Below, in pieces: positions 8,996-17,197 of a stretch of DNA of 64,000 nucleotides. Position numbers and translations under genes: made by a program. The DNA is taken from assembly GCA_963737575.1 (NCBI GenBank), contig CAVTTJ010000005.1, forward strand, positions 186,001 through 250,000. Reading direction: 5' to 3'. The DNA comes from VRUE01 sp963737575 (GTDB taxonomy: Bacteria; Actinomycetota; Thermoleophilia; Solirubrobacterales; 70-9). Below the pieces are notes generated by a model that saw only the letters and a list, made by a program, of their open reading frames with translations, searched no databases and had not been told where the DNA came from. Within the stretch, counting starts at the first letter, position 1. Each line of letters starts with the position of its first letter.

Positions 8996-10143
8996 GCGCG
9001 GCCGGCGGCGATCGCGACCCGCTCCTCGCCGGTCGCGAACAGGTAGCGGTCGACCTCGGCCAGCCCGCCGAGGTCGTGGACGTCCTCGTCGAGATAGGGG
9101 ACGCGGATCACCGCGCTCGTCCGCAGCTCCTTGGTCAGGCGCTCGATGTTGCGGGCGTCGCGCTCGGCCAGCGCCTGGTAGTCGGCGAAGTTCTCGGCGA
9201 CCCGGTGGGCCAGGTCCTCGTCGCCCAGCCTCGCCGCCAGCGAGCTCTCGACGTCGGTCGCTTCCCCGCGCAGGCGCTCGGCCGGGTAGTGGACCTTGTT
9301 GACGATCACCCCGCCGAACGGCAGCTTTGCCTCGACAAGCTTGCGGTGGAAATAGACGGCTTCGTCGACGGGCTCGCCCTGCGGACCGCAGATGACGAGG
9401 AAGCAGGTCCGCGAGTCGGCGAGCAGGCTGTTGACCCTCCGGGCCCGTGCCTGGAAGCCGTCGACCATGCCGCTGAAGGCGTTGAAGAACTCGGCCAGGT
9501 CGGCGATCAGGTCGAAGCCGACGATCCGCTTCAGGACCGAGAGCGCGGCGGAGGCCCCGCGGCCGGCGACCCGGGCCGCGAGCCCGGTCGGGCGCATGAA
9601 GACCCGCAGCGAACGACCTTCGATGAACTGGGTCAGCCGTTTCGGGGCGTCGAGGAAGTCGAGGGCGTTGCGGGTCGGGGGCGTGTCGAGCACGAGCAGA
9701 TCGAAGCGACCCTCGGTGTGGAGCTCGAACAGCTTCTCCATCGCCATGTACTCCTGGGAGCCGGCGAGGGCGTTGGAGATCTGTTGGTAGATCCGGTTTT
9801 CCAGCACCCGATCGCGGGACTCCTCGTCGGGCGCCTGGCGGGCGACGAGCTCGTCGAAGGTCGCCTTCGCGTCGAGCATCATCGCCCACAGCTCGCCCTT
9901 CACCTCGACCCCCTGGCGCTCGAGCAGCTTCGAGTCGACGCGCTCGGCCTCGTTGCCGAGCTCCTTCATCCCGAGCGAGTCGGCGAGGCGCTTCGCGGGA
10001 TCGATCGTCAGCACGCAGACCCGCAGCCCCCGCGCCGCCATCCCGAGGGCGATCGCCGCCGAGGTCGTCGTCTTGCCGACCCCGCCGGAGCCGGCGCAGA
10101 TGCAGATGTCCTTTCCCTCGAGGATCTCGTCGACGGCGGGCAT
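8992..10143 (-). CDS. ArsA/Get3-family ATPase (BagB-like)
   Basis: The 383-residue product is an ArsA-type P-loop ATPase with Walker A CAGSGGVGKTTT (residues 16-27) and a DPAKRLADSLG switch-like segment that follows the second strand. The family signature Lys of GKGGVGKT is Ser here (GSGGVGKT), while the downstream Lys is kept. Its start codon overlaps the stop of the second ArsA-like gene by one base, so the pair is co-translated. This tandem arrangement resembles the mycobacterial Rv3679-Rv3680 (BagA-BagB) complex; arsenite transport is not implied, since no Cys metal site was seen. Confidence 0.88.
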   Translation of the reverse strand: MPAVDEILEGKDICICAGSGGVGKTTTSAAIALGMAARGLRVCVLTIDPAKRLADSLGMKELGNEAERVDSKLLERQGVEVKGELWAMMLDAKATFDELVARQAPDEESRDRVLENRIYQQISNALAGSQEYMAMEKLFELHTEGRFDLLVLDTPPTRNALDFLDAPKRLTQFIEGRSLRVFMRPTGLAARVAGRGASAALSVLKRIVGFDLIADLAEFFNAFSGMVDGFQARARRVNSLLADSRTCFLVICGPQGEPVDEAVYFHRKLVEAKLPFGGVIVNKVHYPAERLRGEATDVESSLAARLGDEDLAHRVAENFADYQALAERDARNIERLTKELRTSAVIRVPYLDEDVHDLGGLAEVDRYLFATGEERVAIAAGRA

Positions 10144-11129
10144 CAGCCCAGCCTCCGCGAGAGCTGCCGGGCGGCCTCGACGTCGAGGTCGGGCTCAAAC
10201 AGAAACGGCAGAGTCCTTACCGGAGTCTCGACCCGGCGGCGCAGCCGCGCAAGCTGGGCCCGCTGCGAGCGAGCACGGTCGTGCTCGGAGAGGGCCGCGC
10301 GGGCGGCGGCGCGCTCGATCCCCTCGCAGTCCCCGGCGAGCGCGGTGAGCCGCTCGGCCTCCTCCTTCGAGAAGCGCTCGGGGTAGAGGCCGTTGAGATA
10401 GATCCGGTCGACCGCGACCCCCACCTCGCCGCGCAGGTCCTGCTCGAGCGCCGCCGACTCGTTGACCGGCATCTCCTCGGGCAGGGCGACGATCGCCGTG
10501 CCGGTGTGGTCCTGGTCGGTGATCAGGCGGTTCAGCTGCTGGGCCTGGGAGTGGATCGGCCCGACCCTGGCGATCGCGGCGAAGGTGCGGGGCGTCTGCA
10601 GGAATCCGATCCCGTGGCCGGTGGCGGGGGCATCGACGATCACCAGGTCGTACTTGCGCCCGCTCTTCACCTTGCGGTCGAGTTGGGTCAGCTCCCAGAT
10701 CTTGCCGATCGTCACCAGCTCCTTCAGCCCCGGCGTCGCCGCCGCGAGGTAGTTGAAGACGCGGCTGCGGAAGAGGAGGTCCCGCATCGCGCGGACCTTG
10801 AGCTGGAGCAGCACGTACTCGCGCATCGACTCGTCGGGGTCGATCGAGATCGCCCAAAGGTTCTCCTCCATCCTGACCTCGTGGAAGCCGACCTCGGTGT
10901 GATCGAAGAATCGCGACGCGTTCTCCTGCGCGGCCACCTCGCAGACGATCGTCCGCTTGCCCTCCGCCGCCGCGCGCAGGCCGAGGGCCACCGCCACGGT
11001 GGTCTTGCCGACGCCCCCCTTGCCGGTCACGAAGACCAACCGCTTGTCGAGGAGTTCAGGGATCGGGCAATTCCTAGCAATTTCGCAGTGTGGGAGGAAA
11101 AACGGGTGGCCATGCGAATAGGGCCGCAA
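10143..11129 (-). CDS. ArsA/Get3-family ATPase (BagA-like)
   Basis: This 328-residue protein has a complete signature P-loop GKGGVGKTT (residues 36-44) and a VIVDAPATGHG Walker B region. It is the promoter-proximal partner of the ATPase at 8992. The only usable start is TTG at 11129, preceded on this strand by GAGGAA with 5-nt spacing; the reading frame has no ATG or GTG before the P-loop domain. That places its start codon in contact with the start codon of the divergent ParA-like gene, an unusual head-to-head overlap. By analogy with BagAB, the two likely form a hetero-oligomer. Confidence 0.85.
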   Translation of the reverse strand: MRPYSHGHPFFLPHCEIARNCPIPELLDKRLVFVTGKGGVGKTTVAVALGLRAAAEGKRTIVCEVAAQENASRFFDHTEVGFHEVRMEENLWAISIDPDESMREYVLLQLKVRAMRDLLFRSRVFNYLAAATPGLKELVTIGKIWELTQLDRKVKSGRKYDLVIVDAPATGHGIGFLQTPRTFAAIARVGPIHSQAQQLNRLITDQDHTGTAIVALPEEMPVNESAALEQDLRGEVGVAVDRIYLNGLYPERFSKEEAERLTALAGDCEGIERAAARAALSEHDRARSQRAQLARLRRRVETPVRTLPFLFEPDLDVEAARQLSRRLG

Positions 11130-12244
11130 TGGGATTCCTCAGCAGAAAGTCCAAGCAGACCGAGACCACCGTCGTCGAGGAGCACCCGATCGATCAGGAG
11201 CTTCAGGAGATCGAAGAGGCCGTGCCCGAGAGGCCCCGGCCGGCGGGTCCTGTCGCGGACGGGGACACCTCGTCCTCGCAGGCTGCGGGCGACGAGCCCC
11301 CGTCCACACCACCCGCCGGAGAAACCCCTCAGGCGGACCCATCCGCGCCAACCGCGGAAGAGGCGGAAGAGACAAACGCGGAGGAGCCCCCCGACGAGCC
11401 CACACGCTTGATGCCGCGTGACCTGATTGCGCCGAGTAGGCACGAGGCCGTGGCCGTGGCCGATGAGCCTGAGGTGGGTGTCAAGCATGCGGAGGTGATT
11501 GCGTTCGCGAACCAGAAGGGCGGGGTCGCGAAGACGACGACGACGCTGAACCTCGCCGTCGCCTTTGCCGAGACCGGCTACCGGGTCCTCTGCATCGACC
11601 TCGACCCGCAGGGCAACCTGACGATGAGCCAGGGGATCGACCCCGACAAGGTCGAGAAGAGCCTCTACGACGTGCTGGTCAACGACATGCCGATCAGCGA
11701 GATCATCCAGCACCGGGAGATCGACATCGCCGTCGCCTCGATCGACCTCGCCGGGGCGGAGATCGCGATGAGCACCAAGATCGGCCGCGAGCGCTCGCTC
11801 GAAAAAGCGCTGAAGGAGGTCTCGGCCGACTACGACTTCGTCTGCATCGACACGCCGCCGAGCCTCGGGCTGCTGACGATCAACGCACTGACCGCGGCGA
11901 CCAAGGTGATCGTCCCCGTCCAGTGCGAGTATCTCTCGATGCGCGGGCTGGTCCAGCTCCAGAACACGCTGAAGATGATCCAGGAGAACCTGAATCCGGA
12001 GGTGAGGATCGAGGGCATCCTGCCGACGATGCTCGACGTGCGGACCGTCCACGCCAAGGAGGCGGTCGAAATCCTCGAAGAGAACTTCGGCGACCTCGTT
12101 TTCAAGTCCCGAATCCGCAAGGCGATCAAGTTCGCCGAGGCGCCCGTGAAGGGAGCCAGCGTCCTCAAGTACGATCCCGAGGGCAACGCGGCCAGCTACT
12201 ACCGGGAGCTTGCTAAGGAGGTCTTGGCCAATGAGTCGGCGTAA
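11129..12244 (+). CDS. ParA/Soj-family ATPase with disordered N-terminal extension
   Basis: The 371-residue product has a ParA/MinD ATPase domain from about residue 119: deviant Walker A NQKGGVAKTTT (129-138, Ala replacing the usual Gly), the DLDPQGNLT switch, and a CIDTPPSLG Walker B. Residues 1-118 are acidic, Pro-rich and low complexity; part of them is encoded by a palindromic repeat (11240-11319). No ParB gene or parS-like repeat is adjacent. It precedes ftsZ with an overlap of 14 nt, so it may position the division protein rather than segregate DNA; that is inference. The ATG at 11129 has AGGG 6 nt upstream. Confidence 0.85.
   Translation: MGFLSRKSKQTETTVVEEHPIDQELQEIEEAVPERPRPAGPVADGDTSSSQAAGDEPPSTPPAGETPQADPSAPTAEEAEETNAEEPPDEPTRLMPRDLIAPSRHEAVAVADEPEVGVKHAEVIAFANQKGGVAKTTTTLNLAVAFAETGYRVLCIDLDPQGNLTMSQGIDPDKVEKSLYDVLVNDMPISEIIQHREIDIAVASIDLAGAEIAMSTKIGRERSLEKALKEVSADYDFVCIDTPPSLGLLTINALTAATKVIVPVQCEYLSMRGLVQLQNTLKMIQENLNPEVRIEGILPTMLDVRTVHAKEAVEILEENFGDLVFKSRIRKAIKFAEAPVKGASVLKYDPEGNAASYYRELAKEVLANESA
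11240..11319 (+). repeat. Palindromic repeat element, copy A (inside the ParA-like gene)
   Basis: Outer arms CCGGCGGGT (11240-11248) and ACCCGCCGG (11311-11319) are perfectly complementary. Inner arms GGACGGGG (11257-11264) and CCCCGTCC (11298-11305) pair, and CGTC (11271-11274) pairs with GACG (11291-11294). The blocks GGGTCCTGTC and TGCGGGC are shared with copies at 12339 and 49796. The element is read in frame as a Pro/Ser/Asp-rich linker. Confidence 0.8.
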
Positions 12245-13742
12245 GCGGGCGAGCATGCGCGAGGGTCCCCTCGCCGATCTCTTCCGCTCGACTGCCGATG
12301 ACGCTCCGGTTGATCCTCCTGAGGCACCAGCGCCCAGGCCCGCGGGTCCTGTCGCCGATGAGGACACCTCGTCCTCGCGGGACGACGCTGCGGGCAAGGT
12401 GCCCTCATCCGCGCCACCCGCGGGAGGGGCGCCCGCCGCCCCCGGACGCGAAGCGGAGGAGGCGGCGGTTGGTTCGCCCGCGGCCGACGACGATCGCAAT
12501 CTGATGCATTCGGAGGAGGACGCGGGCAGGCGTGAGACCTACGGCGAGACTTCGACGGAAACGCCGCCGCAGCGCTTGAAGCGGGTCTTCTCCGAGGAAC
12601 CGCCCTCGCGCGAGGAGCAGATGCTCGACGCGCCCCGCTACGGGCGCGAGGAACCCGAATACGAGCCGCTCGGCAGCGGCCAGCCCCACCAGCCGGTGAT
12701 CCGGGTCGTCGGCGTCGGCGGCGCCGGCGTCAACGCCGTCAACCGGATGGTCGAGGCGCGCGTCCCCGGGGTCGAGTTCATGGCCGTCAACACAGATCTT
12801 CAGTCGCTGCAGCTCTGCGTCGCCGACGTCACGGTCCACATCGGCGAGTCGCAGACGCGCGGCCTCGGCGCGGGCGCCGACCCTGAGCTCGGCCATCGCT
12901 CGGCCTTCGACGAGCAGGACCGTCTCAAGCGGCTGCTCAAGGGGTCGGACATGGTCTTCGTCGCCGCCGGCGCCGGTGGTGGCACGGGAACCGGCGCGGC
13001 GCCGGTGATCGCCCGCCTCGCGCGCGAGGTCGGCGCGCTGACCGTCGGGATCGTCACCAAGCCGTTCAGCTTCGAGGGCAGCAGGCGCGGCAACCAGGCC
13101 GGCAAGGGGATCGAGGCGCTCGCGGCCGAGGTCGACACCCTGATCGTCGTCCCCAACGACCGGCTGCTGGAGGTCCTCGACCAGCAGACCTCGATGGTCG
13201 AGGCGTTCCAGGTCGCCGACGACGTCCTCCGCCAGGGCGTCCAGGGCATCTCCGACCTCGTCACCCTGCCGGCGCTGATCAACCTCGACTTCGCCGACGT
13301 GCGGACGATCATGTCCGAGGCCGGCCGGGCGCTGCTCGGGATCGGGATGGGCAGCGGCGAGGGCCGGGCGATGCTGGCGGCTGAAAAAGCGATCTCCTCG
13401 CCCCTGCTCGAGACCTCGATGGAGGGCGCGCGCTCGATCCTGCTCTCGATCACCGGCGGCAGCGACCTCTCGCTGGTCGAGGTGAGCGAGGCGGCGAAGC
13501 TGGTCGGCGACGCCGCCCACCCCGACGCCAACATCATCTTCGGCGCCAACGTCGACGAGGCGCTCAGCGACCAGGTCTGGGTGACCGTGGTCGCGACCCG
13601 GTTCGACGGTCGCGCGGCGCCGCCGCGACGCACCGGCGAGCCGACGATCCGACGCACCAAGGACGAGGGCCGCGGGCGCGGACGGGCTTCGGGCCGCGAG
13701 GAGCTCGGCACCCTCGACGTACCAGAGTTCCTGCCCGGGTAG
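12231..13742 (+). CDS. ftsZ: Cell division GTPase FtsZ with a 155-residue N-terminal extension
   Basis: The 503-residue protein contains a full FtsZ: GVGGAGVNAVNRM (T1 loop), GGGTGTGAAP signature (about residues 248-257), NLDFADVRTIM T7 catalytic loop and the C-terminal peptide LDVPEFLP that normally binds FtsA/SepF/ZipA. Ordinary FtsZ begins within about 10-20 residues of the T1 region; here about 155 acidic, disordered residues precede it, partly built from repeat DNA. An AAGGAGG lies 8-9 nt before the ATG at 12231. It is coupled to the ParA-like gene and is not in a mur/fts cluster, so a second FtsZ elsewhere in the genome is possible. Confidence 0.93.
   Translation: MSRRKRASMREGPLADLFRSTADDAPVDPPEAPAPRPAGPVADEDTSSSRDDAAGKVPSSAPPAGGAPAAPGREAEEAAVGSPAADDDRNLMHSEEDAGRRETYGETSTETPPQRLKRVFSEEPPSREEQMLDAPRYGREEPEYEPLGSGQPHQPVIRVVGVGGAGVNAVNRMVEARVPGVEFMAVNTDLQSLQLCVADVTVHIGESQTRGLGAGADPELGHRSAFDEQDRLKRLLKGSDMVFVAAGAGGGTGTGAAPVIARLAREVGALTVGIVTKPFSFEGSRRGNQAGKGIEALAAEVDTLIVVPNDRLLEVLDQQTSMVEAFQVADDVLRQGVQGISDLVTLPALINLDFADVRTIMSEAGRALLGIGMGSGEGRAMLAAEKAISSPLLETSMEGARSILLSITGGSDLSLVEVSEAAKLVGDAAHPDANIIFGANVDEALSDQVWVTVVATRFDGRAAPPRRTGEPTIRRTKDEGRGRGRASGREELGTLDVPEFLPG
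12339..12424 (+). repeat. Palindromic repeat element, copy B (inside ftsZ)
   Basis: Outer arms CCCGCGGGT (12339-12347) and ACCCGCGGG (12416-12424) pair perfectly; inner arms GATGAGG (12357-12363) with CCTCATC (12403-12409) and CACC (12365-12368) with GGTG (12398-12401). It shares GGGTCCTGTC, GACACCTCGTCCTCGC and TGCGGGC with copy A, yet the arm sequences differ and remain complementary. It encodes FtsZ residues about 37-65. Confidence 0.8.
12433..12469 (+). repeat. 37-nt repeat inside ftsZ (partner at 54770-54806)
   Basis: CCGCCGCC (12433-12440) and GGCGGCGG (12461-12468) are complementary ends around a GGACGCGAAGCGGAGGA centre. The same 37 nt, with a single difference (A to C), occurs at 54770-54806. 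In ftsZ it follows copy B by 8 nt and is translated as part of the N-terminal extension. Confidence 0.75.
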
Positions 13743-13751
13743 CCGAGCCCC

Positions 13752-16496
13752 GTGAACGGGGTAGTCGCCGCGGGCCATCCACTGACCGCCGAGGCGGGCG
13801 CCGGTGTGCTGCGCGCCGGCGGCAACGCCGTCGACGCAGCCATCGCCTCGGTCCTCGCCTCATTCGCGGTCGAGAGCCCCCTGACCGGCTTCGGCGCCGG
13901 CGGCTTCATGATGGTTCACGGAGCCAAGGCCCACCCGACCTCCTCCGACCGCGGGAGCGACCGAACGTCGAAATCTGATTCTCGCGAGGGAGCGGAAGCC
14001 GAGGAGGGGGTCGGAACCTATTTGATCGATTTCTTCGTCGCGGCCCCTGGCCTCGACGGGGTCGAGCGGGGGGCCGAGCTGGTGCCGGTGCCTGTCCACT
14101 TCGACGCCGAGACGGTGCAGACGTTCTACGTCGGGCCGGCCTCGTGCGGGGTCCCGGGCACCCCGGCCGGTCTGGCGCTGGCGATCGAGCGATTCGGATC
14201 GATGCCGCTCGCCGAGCTCACCGCGGCGGGGATCCGGCTCGCGCGCGAGGGGGCGCCGGTCAACGCCGAGCAGGCCTACATCCTCGACATCCTCGCCCCG
14301 ATCCACGCCCGCCTCGAGGGCACGCGCGAGCTCTACGCACCGGGGGGAAACCCGCTGCGCGAGGGGGACCTGTTCCGCTTTCCGGAGCTGGCCGAGGAGC
14401 TCGAACGGTTCGGCGCCGAGGGGGCGGGTCCCTTCTACGGCGGCGAGGTCGCGAGCGCGATCGCCGGCCACGTCTCCGAGCGGGGCGGGACGCTCGGCGC
14501 CGGCGACCTCGCCTCCTACGAGGCGATCGAGCGCGAGCCGATCCGGGCTCCGTTCCGCGGCACCGAGGTCCTCACCAACCCACCGCCCTCCTCCGGCGGG
14601 ATCCTGATCGCCTACTGCCTCGGCCTGCTCGAGCGCCTCGGCGAGCGCAGCGGGCCCGAGCAATTGGTGGCCGCGATGGGGGCCGCCAACAGAGCGCGCG
14701 ACGAGGAGTTCGCCGCGGACCTCTACGGGCCGGGACTCGGCGAGCGGCTGCTCGACCCGGCGGCGCTCGACCTGGCGGCCGGTGGCCTGCTCGGCTCGAC
14801 CACACACATCTCGGTCCTCGACGGCGACGGGACCTGCGCCTGCGTCACCTGCTCGAACGGCTCCGGCTCCGGCGTCCTCGTCCCCGGGACCGGGGTGATC
14901 CTCAACAACATGCTCGGCGAGGAGGATCTCAACCCGCTCGGCTTCCACGCGATCGCCCCCGGGCGCCGCGTCCCTTCGATGATGGCCCCGAGCGTCGTTC
15001 TGCGGGACGGGGAGATCGAGCTCGGCCTCGGCAGCGCCGGCTCGAACCGGATCCGGTCGGCGATCCTGCAGACGATCGTCCGCGCGGTCGAGGAGGGAAT
15101 GGCCGCCGGCGAGGCGGTGCGGGCGCCGCGGCTGCACTTCGAGGCGGGCGTCGTCCAGGCCGAGCCGGGGATCGACGAGCGGGCGCTGGAGCGGATCGAG
15201 GCGGGCGGGACGCCGGTTCTGCGGCGGCCGCGGATCAACCTCTTCTTCGGCGGCTGCCAGGCGGTCGCGCGCGACCCGGTCACGGGTGCGTTGAGCGGCG
15301 GCGGCGACCCGCGCCGGGGCGGTAGCGTTGCCGTCTGCATGAGCGCGGAGCGGGCGGGCACCGAGATCGATTTCGAGGCAGAGGGGCTGCTCGAGGGGGT
15401 CGAGGGCGAGGCCCGCGAGGCGCGCTTGGAGCTGCTCGAGCGTCTGCACTCCGAAGGGGTGGAGCTGGAGGATCTGCGCGAGGCGGTCGCCGCCGCGCGC
15501 CTGACCCTGCTCCCGGTCGAGCGGGCTCTTGCCGGCGACGGCCCCCGCTACTCGGCGCGTGAGATCGCCGAGCTCTCGAATGTCGACCTCGACCTGCTGC
15601 AGCGCGCGACCGCCGCCCTCGGGATCCCCTACCCCGACCCCGATGAGCGCTCGCTGACCGGGGCCGAGCTCGAGACCGCCCACCACGTCCGCGCCTTCCT
15701 CGACGCCGGCCTGCCCGAGGACGGGATCATCCAGGTCGCGCGGACGATCGGGACCGGGACGGCGCGGATCGCCGCCGCCAACCGCGAGCTGACGGTGCGG
15801 ACGATGATGCAGCCCGGCGACACCGAGCGCGACCTCGCGCTTCGCTTCGCGGCCGCCGCCGAGCACCTGATGCCGCTGATCGAGCCGACCCTCGTCTACG
15901 CGCTCCGCGCCCACACCCTCGAGCAGGTGCGGCGCGACGTGATCGGCGCCGCCGACCTCGAATCGGGGGAGATCCGGGGCACCGCCGACCTCGCCGTCTG
16001 CTTCGCCGACCTGGTCGAGTTCACCCGTCTCGGCGAGGAGATCGCCCCCGAGGAGCTCGGGTCGGTGGCCGGCAAGTTCGAGGAGATGGCGATCGAGGTC
16101 GCGACGCCCCCGGTGCGGCTGGTGAAGATGATCGGCGACGCGGCGATGATGGTCTCGAACGAGCCGGCGCCGCTGCTCGACGCCGCGGTGCGGCTGATCG
16201 AAGCCGCCGCCGGCGAAGGCGACGAATTCCCGTTCCTGCGTGCTGGAATCGCGTTCGGCCCGGCGCTGGCGCAGTCGGGGGACTACTACGGCAGCTCCGT
16301 CAACAAGGCGAGCCGGATCAGCGGCGTCGCCAGGCCCGGCAGCGTCCTCGTCGACGAGGCGACGAAAGCGGCGGTGGGGGAGGGCTATGACTATTCCTAC
16401 GCGGGAGAGCGCCGTCTCAAGGGCTTCGACTCACGTTTCAAGCTGTTCCGCGCCCGCCGTGCCGGCGCGCCCCGCGATAGGCTCGCCGCGCCATGA
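13752..16496 (+). CDS. Gamma-glutamyltransferase fused to class III adenylate/guanylate cyclase
   Basis: A single 914-residue frame joins two enzymes. Residues 1-529 are a gamma-glutamyltranspeptidase: N-terminal LRAGGNAVDAA, the STTHISV autoprocessing site (nucleophile Thr350) and GSGSGVLVPGTGVILNN. Residues 530-914 start with MSAERAG, carry a helical regulatory region, and end in a class III cyclase domain (from about 741) with metal-binding Asp in VCFADLVEFT and KMIGDAAMM, and VNKASRI. No signal peptide is visible, so the GGT is likely cytosolic. A 30-residue insertion at about residues 62-90 coincides with a palindromic repeat. The cyclase could be a separate gene starting at 15339 if one base at the junction is spurious. 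GTG start, 9 nt after ftsZ. Confidence 0.85.
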   Translation: MNGVVAAGHPLTAEAGAGVLRAGGNAVDAAIASVLASFAVESPLTGFGAGGFMMVHGAKAHPTSSDRGSDRTSKSDSREGAEAEEGVGTYLIDFFVAAPGLDGVERGAELVPVPVHFDAETVQTFYVGPASCGVPGTPAGLALAIERFGSMPLAELTAAGIRLAREGAPVNAEQAYILDILAPIHARLEGTRELYAPGGNPLREGDLFRFPELAEELERFGAEGAGPFYGGEVASAIAGHVSERGGTLGAGDLASYEAIEREPIRAPFRGTEVLTNPPPSSGGILIAYCLGLLERLGERSGPEQLVAAMGAANRARDEEFAADLYGPGLGERLLDPAALDLAAGGLLGSTTHISVLDGDGTCACVTCSNGSGSGVLVPGTGVILNNMLGEEDLNPLGFHAIAPGRRVPSMMAPSVVLRDGEIELGLGSAGSNRIRSAILQTIVRAVEEGMAAGEAVRAPRLHFEAGVVQAEPGIDERALERIEAGGTPVLRRPRINLFFGGCQAVARDPVTGALSGGGDPRRGGSVAVCMSAERAGTEIDFEAEGLLEGVEGEAREARLELLERLHSEGVELEDLREAVAAARLTLLPVERALAGDGPRYSAREIAELSNVDLDLLQRATAALGIPYPDPDERSLTGAELETAHHVRAFLDAGLPEDGIIQVARTIGTGTARIAAANRELTVRTMMQPGDTERDLALRFAAAAEHLMPLIEPTLVYALRAHTLEQVRRDVIGAADLESGEIRGTADLAVCFADLVEFTRLGEEIAPEELGSVAGKFEEMAIEVATPPVRLVKMIGDAAMMVSNEPAPLLDAAVRLIEAAAGEGDEFPFLRAGIAFGPALAQSGDYYGSSVNKASRISGVARPGSVLVDEATKAAVGEGYDYSYAGERRLKGFDSRFKLFRARRAGAPRDRLAAP
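13935..14014 (+). repeat. Palindromic repeat element of a second family (inside the GGT domain)
   Basis: CCGACCTCCTCC (13935-13946) pairs with GGAGGGGGTCGG (14003-14014), with one G-T wobble. The interior holds TCGAAATCTGATTCTC (13968-13983), identical to 54727-54742, with AGCGA before and GCGAG after in both copies. The insert encodes a Ser/Arg/Glu-rich stretch between MMVHG and the YLIDFFVAAPG strand, where related transferases have only a short turn. Confidence 0.7.
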
Positions 16497-16512
16497 AGCG
16501 CGAGGCAATGCG

Positions 16513-17196
16513 TTGAGCCTGGTCTCCTATTCGCTCGATGACGGCGTCGCGTCCATCGTCCTCGACGACGGCAAGGTCAACGCCCTCTCGCCGGCGATGC
16601 TGGGGGAGATCGCGGCAGCACTCGACAAGGCTGAGAACGACGATGCCATCGTCCTTCTCACCGGGCGCGGGCAGGTCCTCTCCGCCGGCTTCGATCTGAA
16701 ATCGCTGCCCGAGCATCCCCAGGAGATGCTCCGGGCCGGAGGCCGGCTCACCGAGCGGCTGCTCTCCTTCCCCTCGCCGGTGATCGCCGCCTGCAACGGG
16801 AACGCGATCGCGATGGCAGCCTTCATCCTGCTCAGCTGCGACCTCCGGATCGGCGTCGCCGGCGACTTCAGGATCGGCCTCAACGAGGTCGCGATCGGCC
16901 TCACCGTCCCATGGTTCGGGATCGCTGCCGCCCGCCACCGGCTGGCGCGTCCCTACTTCGACCGCTGCACGGTGACCGGGACGTTGCTCGACCCGGAGGA
17001 GGCCGTGAGGGCCGGGTTCCTCGACCGCCTGGTCGCCGCAGAGGAGCTGATGCCGGCGGCACTCGAGGCCGCGGCCGAGCTCAAGAAGCTGAACCGGGAC
17101 GCCCACCGCGCGACCAAGCTTCGGATTCGCGAGCAGGCGCTCGCGGGGGTCCGCGACGGGATCGAGCGGATCGAAAGCTCCGACCGCGAGTGGTGA
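16513..17196 (+). CDS. Crotonase-family protein (enoyl-CoA hydratase/isomerase-like)
   Basis: The 227-residue product has the crotonase fold: TGRGQVLSAGFDL oxyanion-hole region, a second CNGNAIAMAAFILLSCDLRIG segment, and a C-terminal helical part. It is short for the family (about 255-270). The acidic catalytic residue of true hydratases is not obvious: LNEVAIGLTVPWFG carries one Glu only. The start is TTG 16513 with GAGG 7 nt upstream, because no ATG/GTG exists before the domain. It lies 16 nt after the GGT-cyclase gene, so it may be the last gene of that operon. Confidence 0.8.
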   Translation: MSLVSYSLDDGVASIVLDDGKVNALSPAMLGEIAAALDKAENDDAIVLLTGRGQVLSAGFDLKSLPEHPQEMLRAGGRLTERLLSFPSPVIAACNGNAIAMAAFILLSCDLRIGVAGDFRIGLNEVAIGLTVPWFGIAAARHRLARPYFDRCTVTGTLLDPEEAVRAGFLDRLVAAEELMPAALEAAAELKKLNRDAHRATKLRIREQALAGVRDGIERIESSDREW

Positions 17197-17197
17197 C

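Noticed and set aside
7088..10198. A 1036-codon open frame on the minus strand
   Set aside because: It is antisense to the HxlR and 543-residue genes and out of frame with the ArsA-like gene it also crosses; its Arg/Gly/Pro-rich composition is typical of shadow frames in GC-rich DNA.
8992..11129. Arsenite efflux operon
   Set aside because: Although the ATPases belong to the ArsA family, no ArsB, ArsC or ArsR gene and no metal-binding Cys set is present; the pair fits the BagAB type better.
11240..12424. ParA and FtsZ linker similarity as a result of gene or domain duplication
   Set aside because: The similarity is limited to the palindromic DNA blocks, an intergenic copy exists at 49796, and the arms differ while staying complementary, which a plain duplication does not explain.
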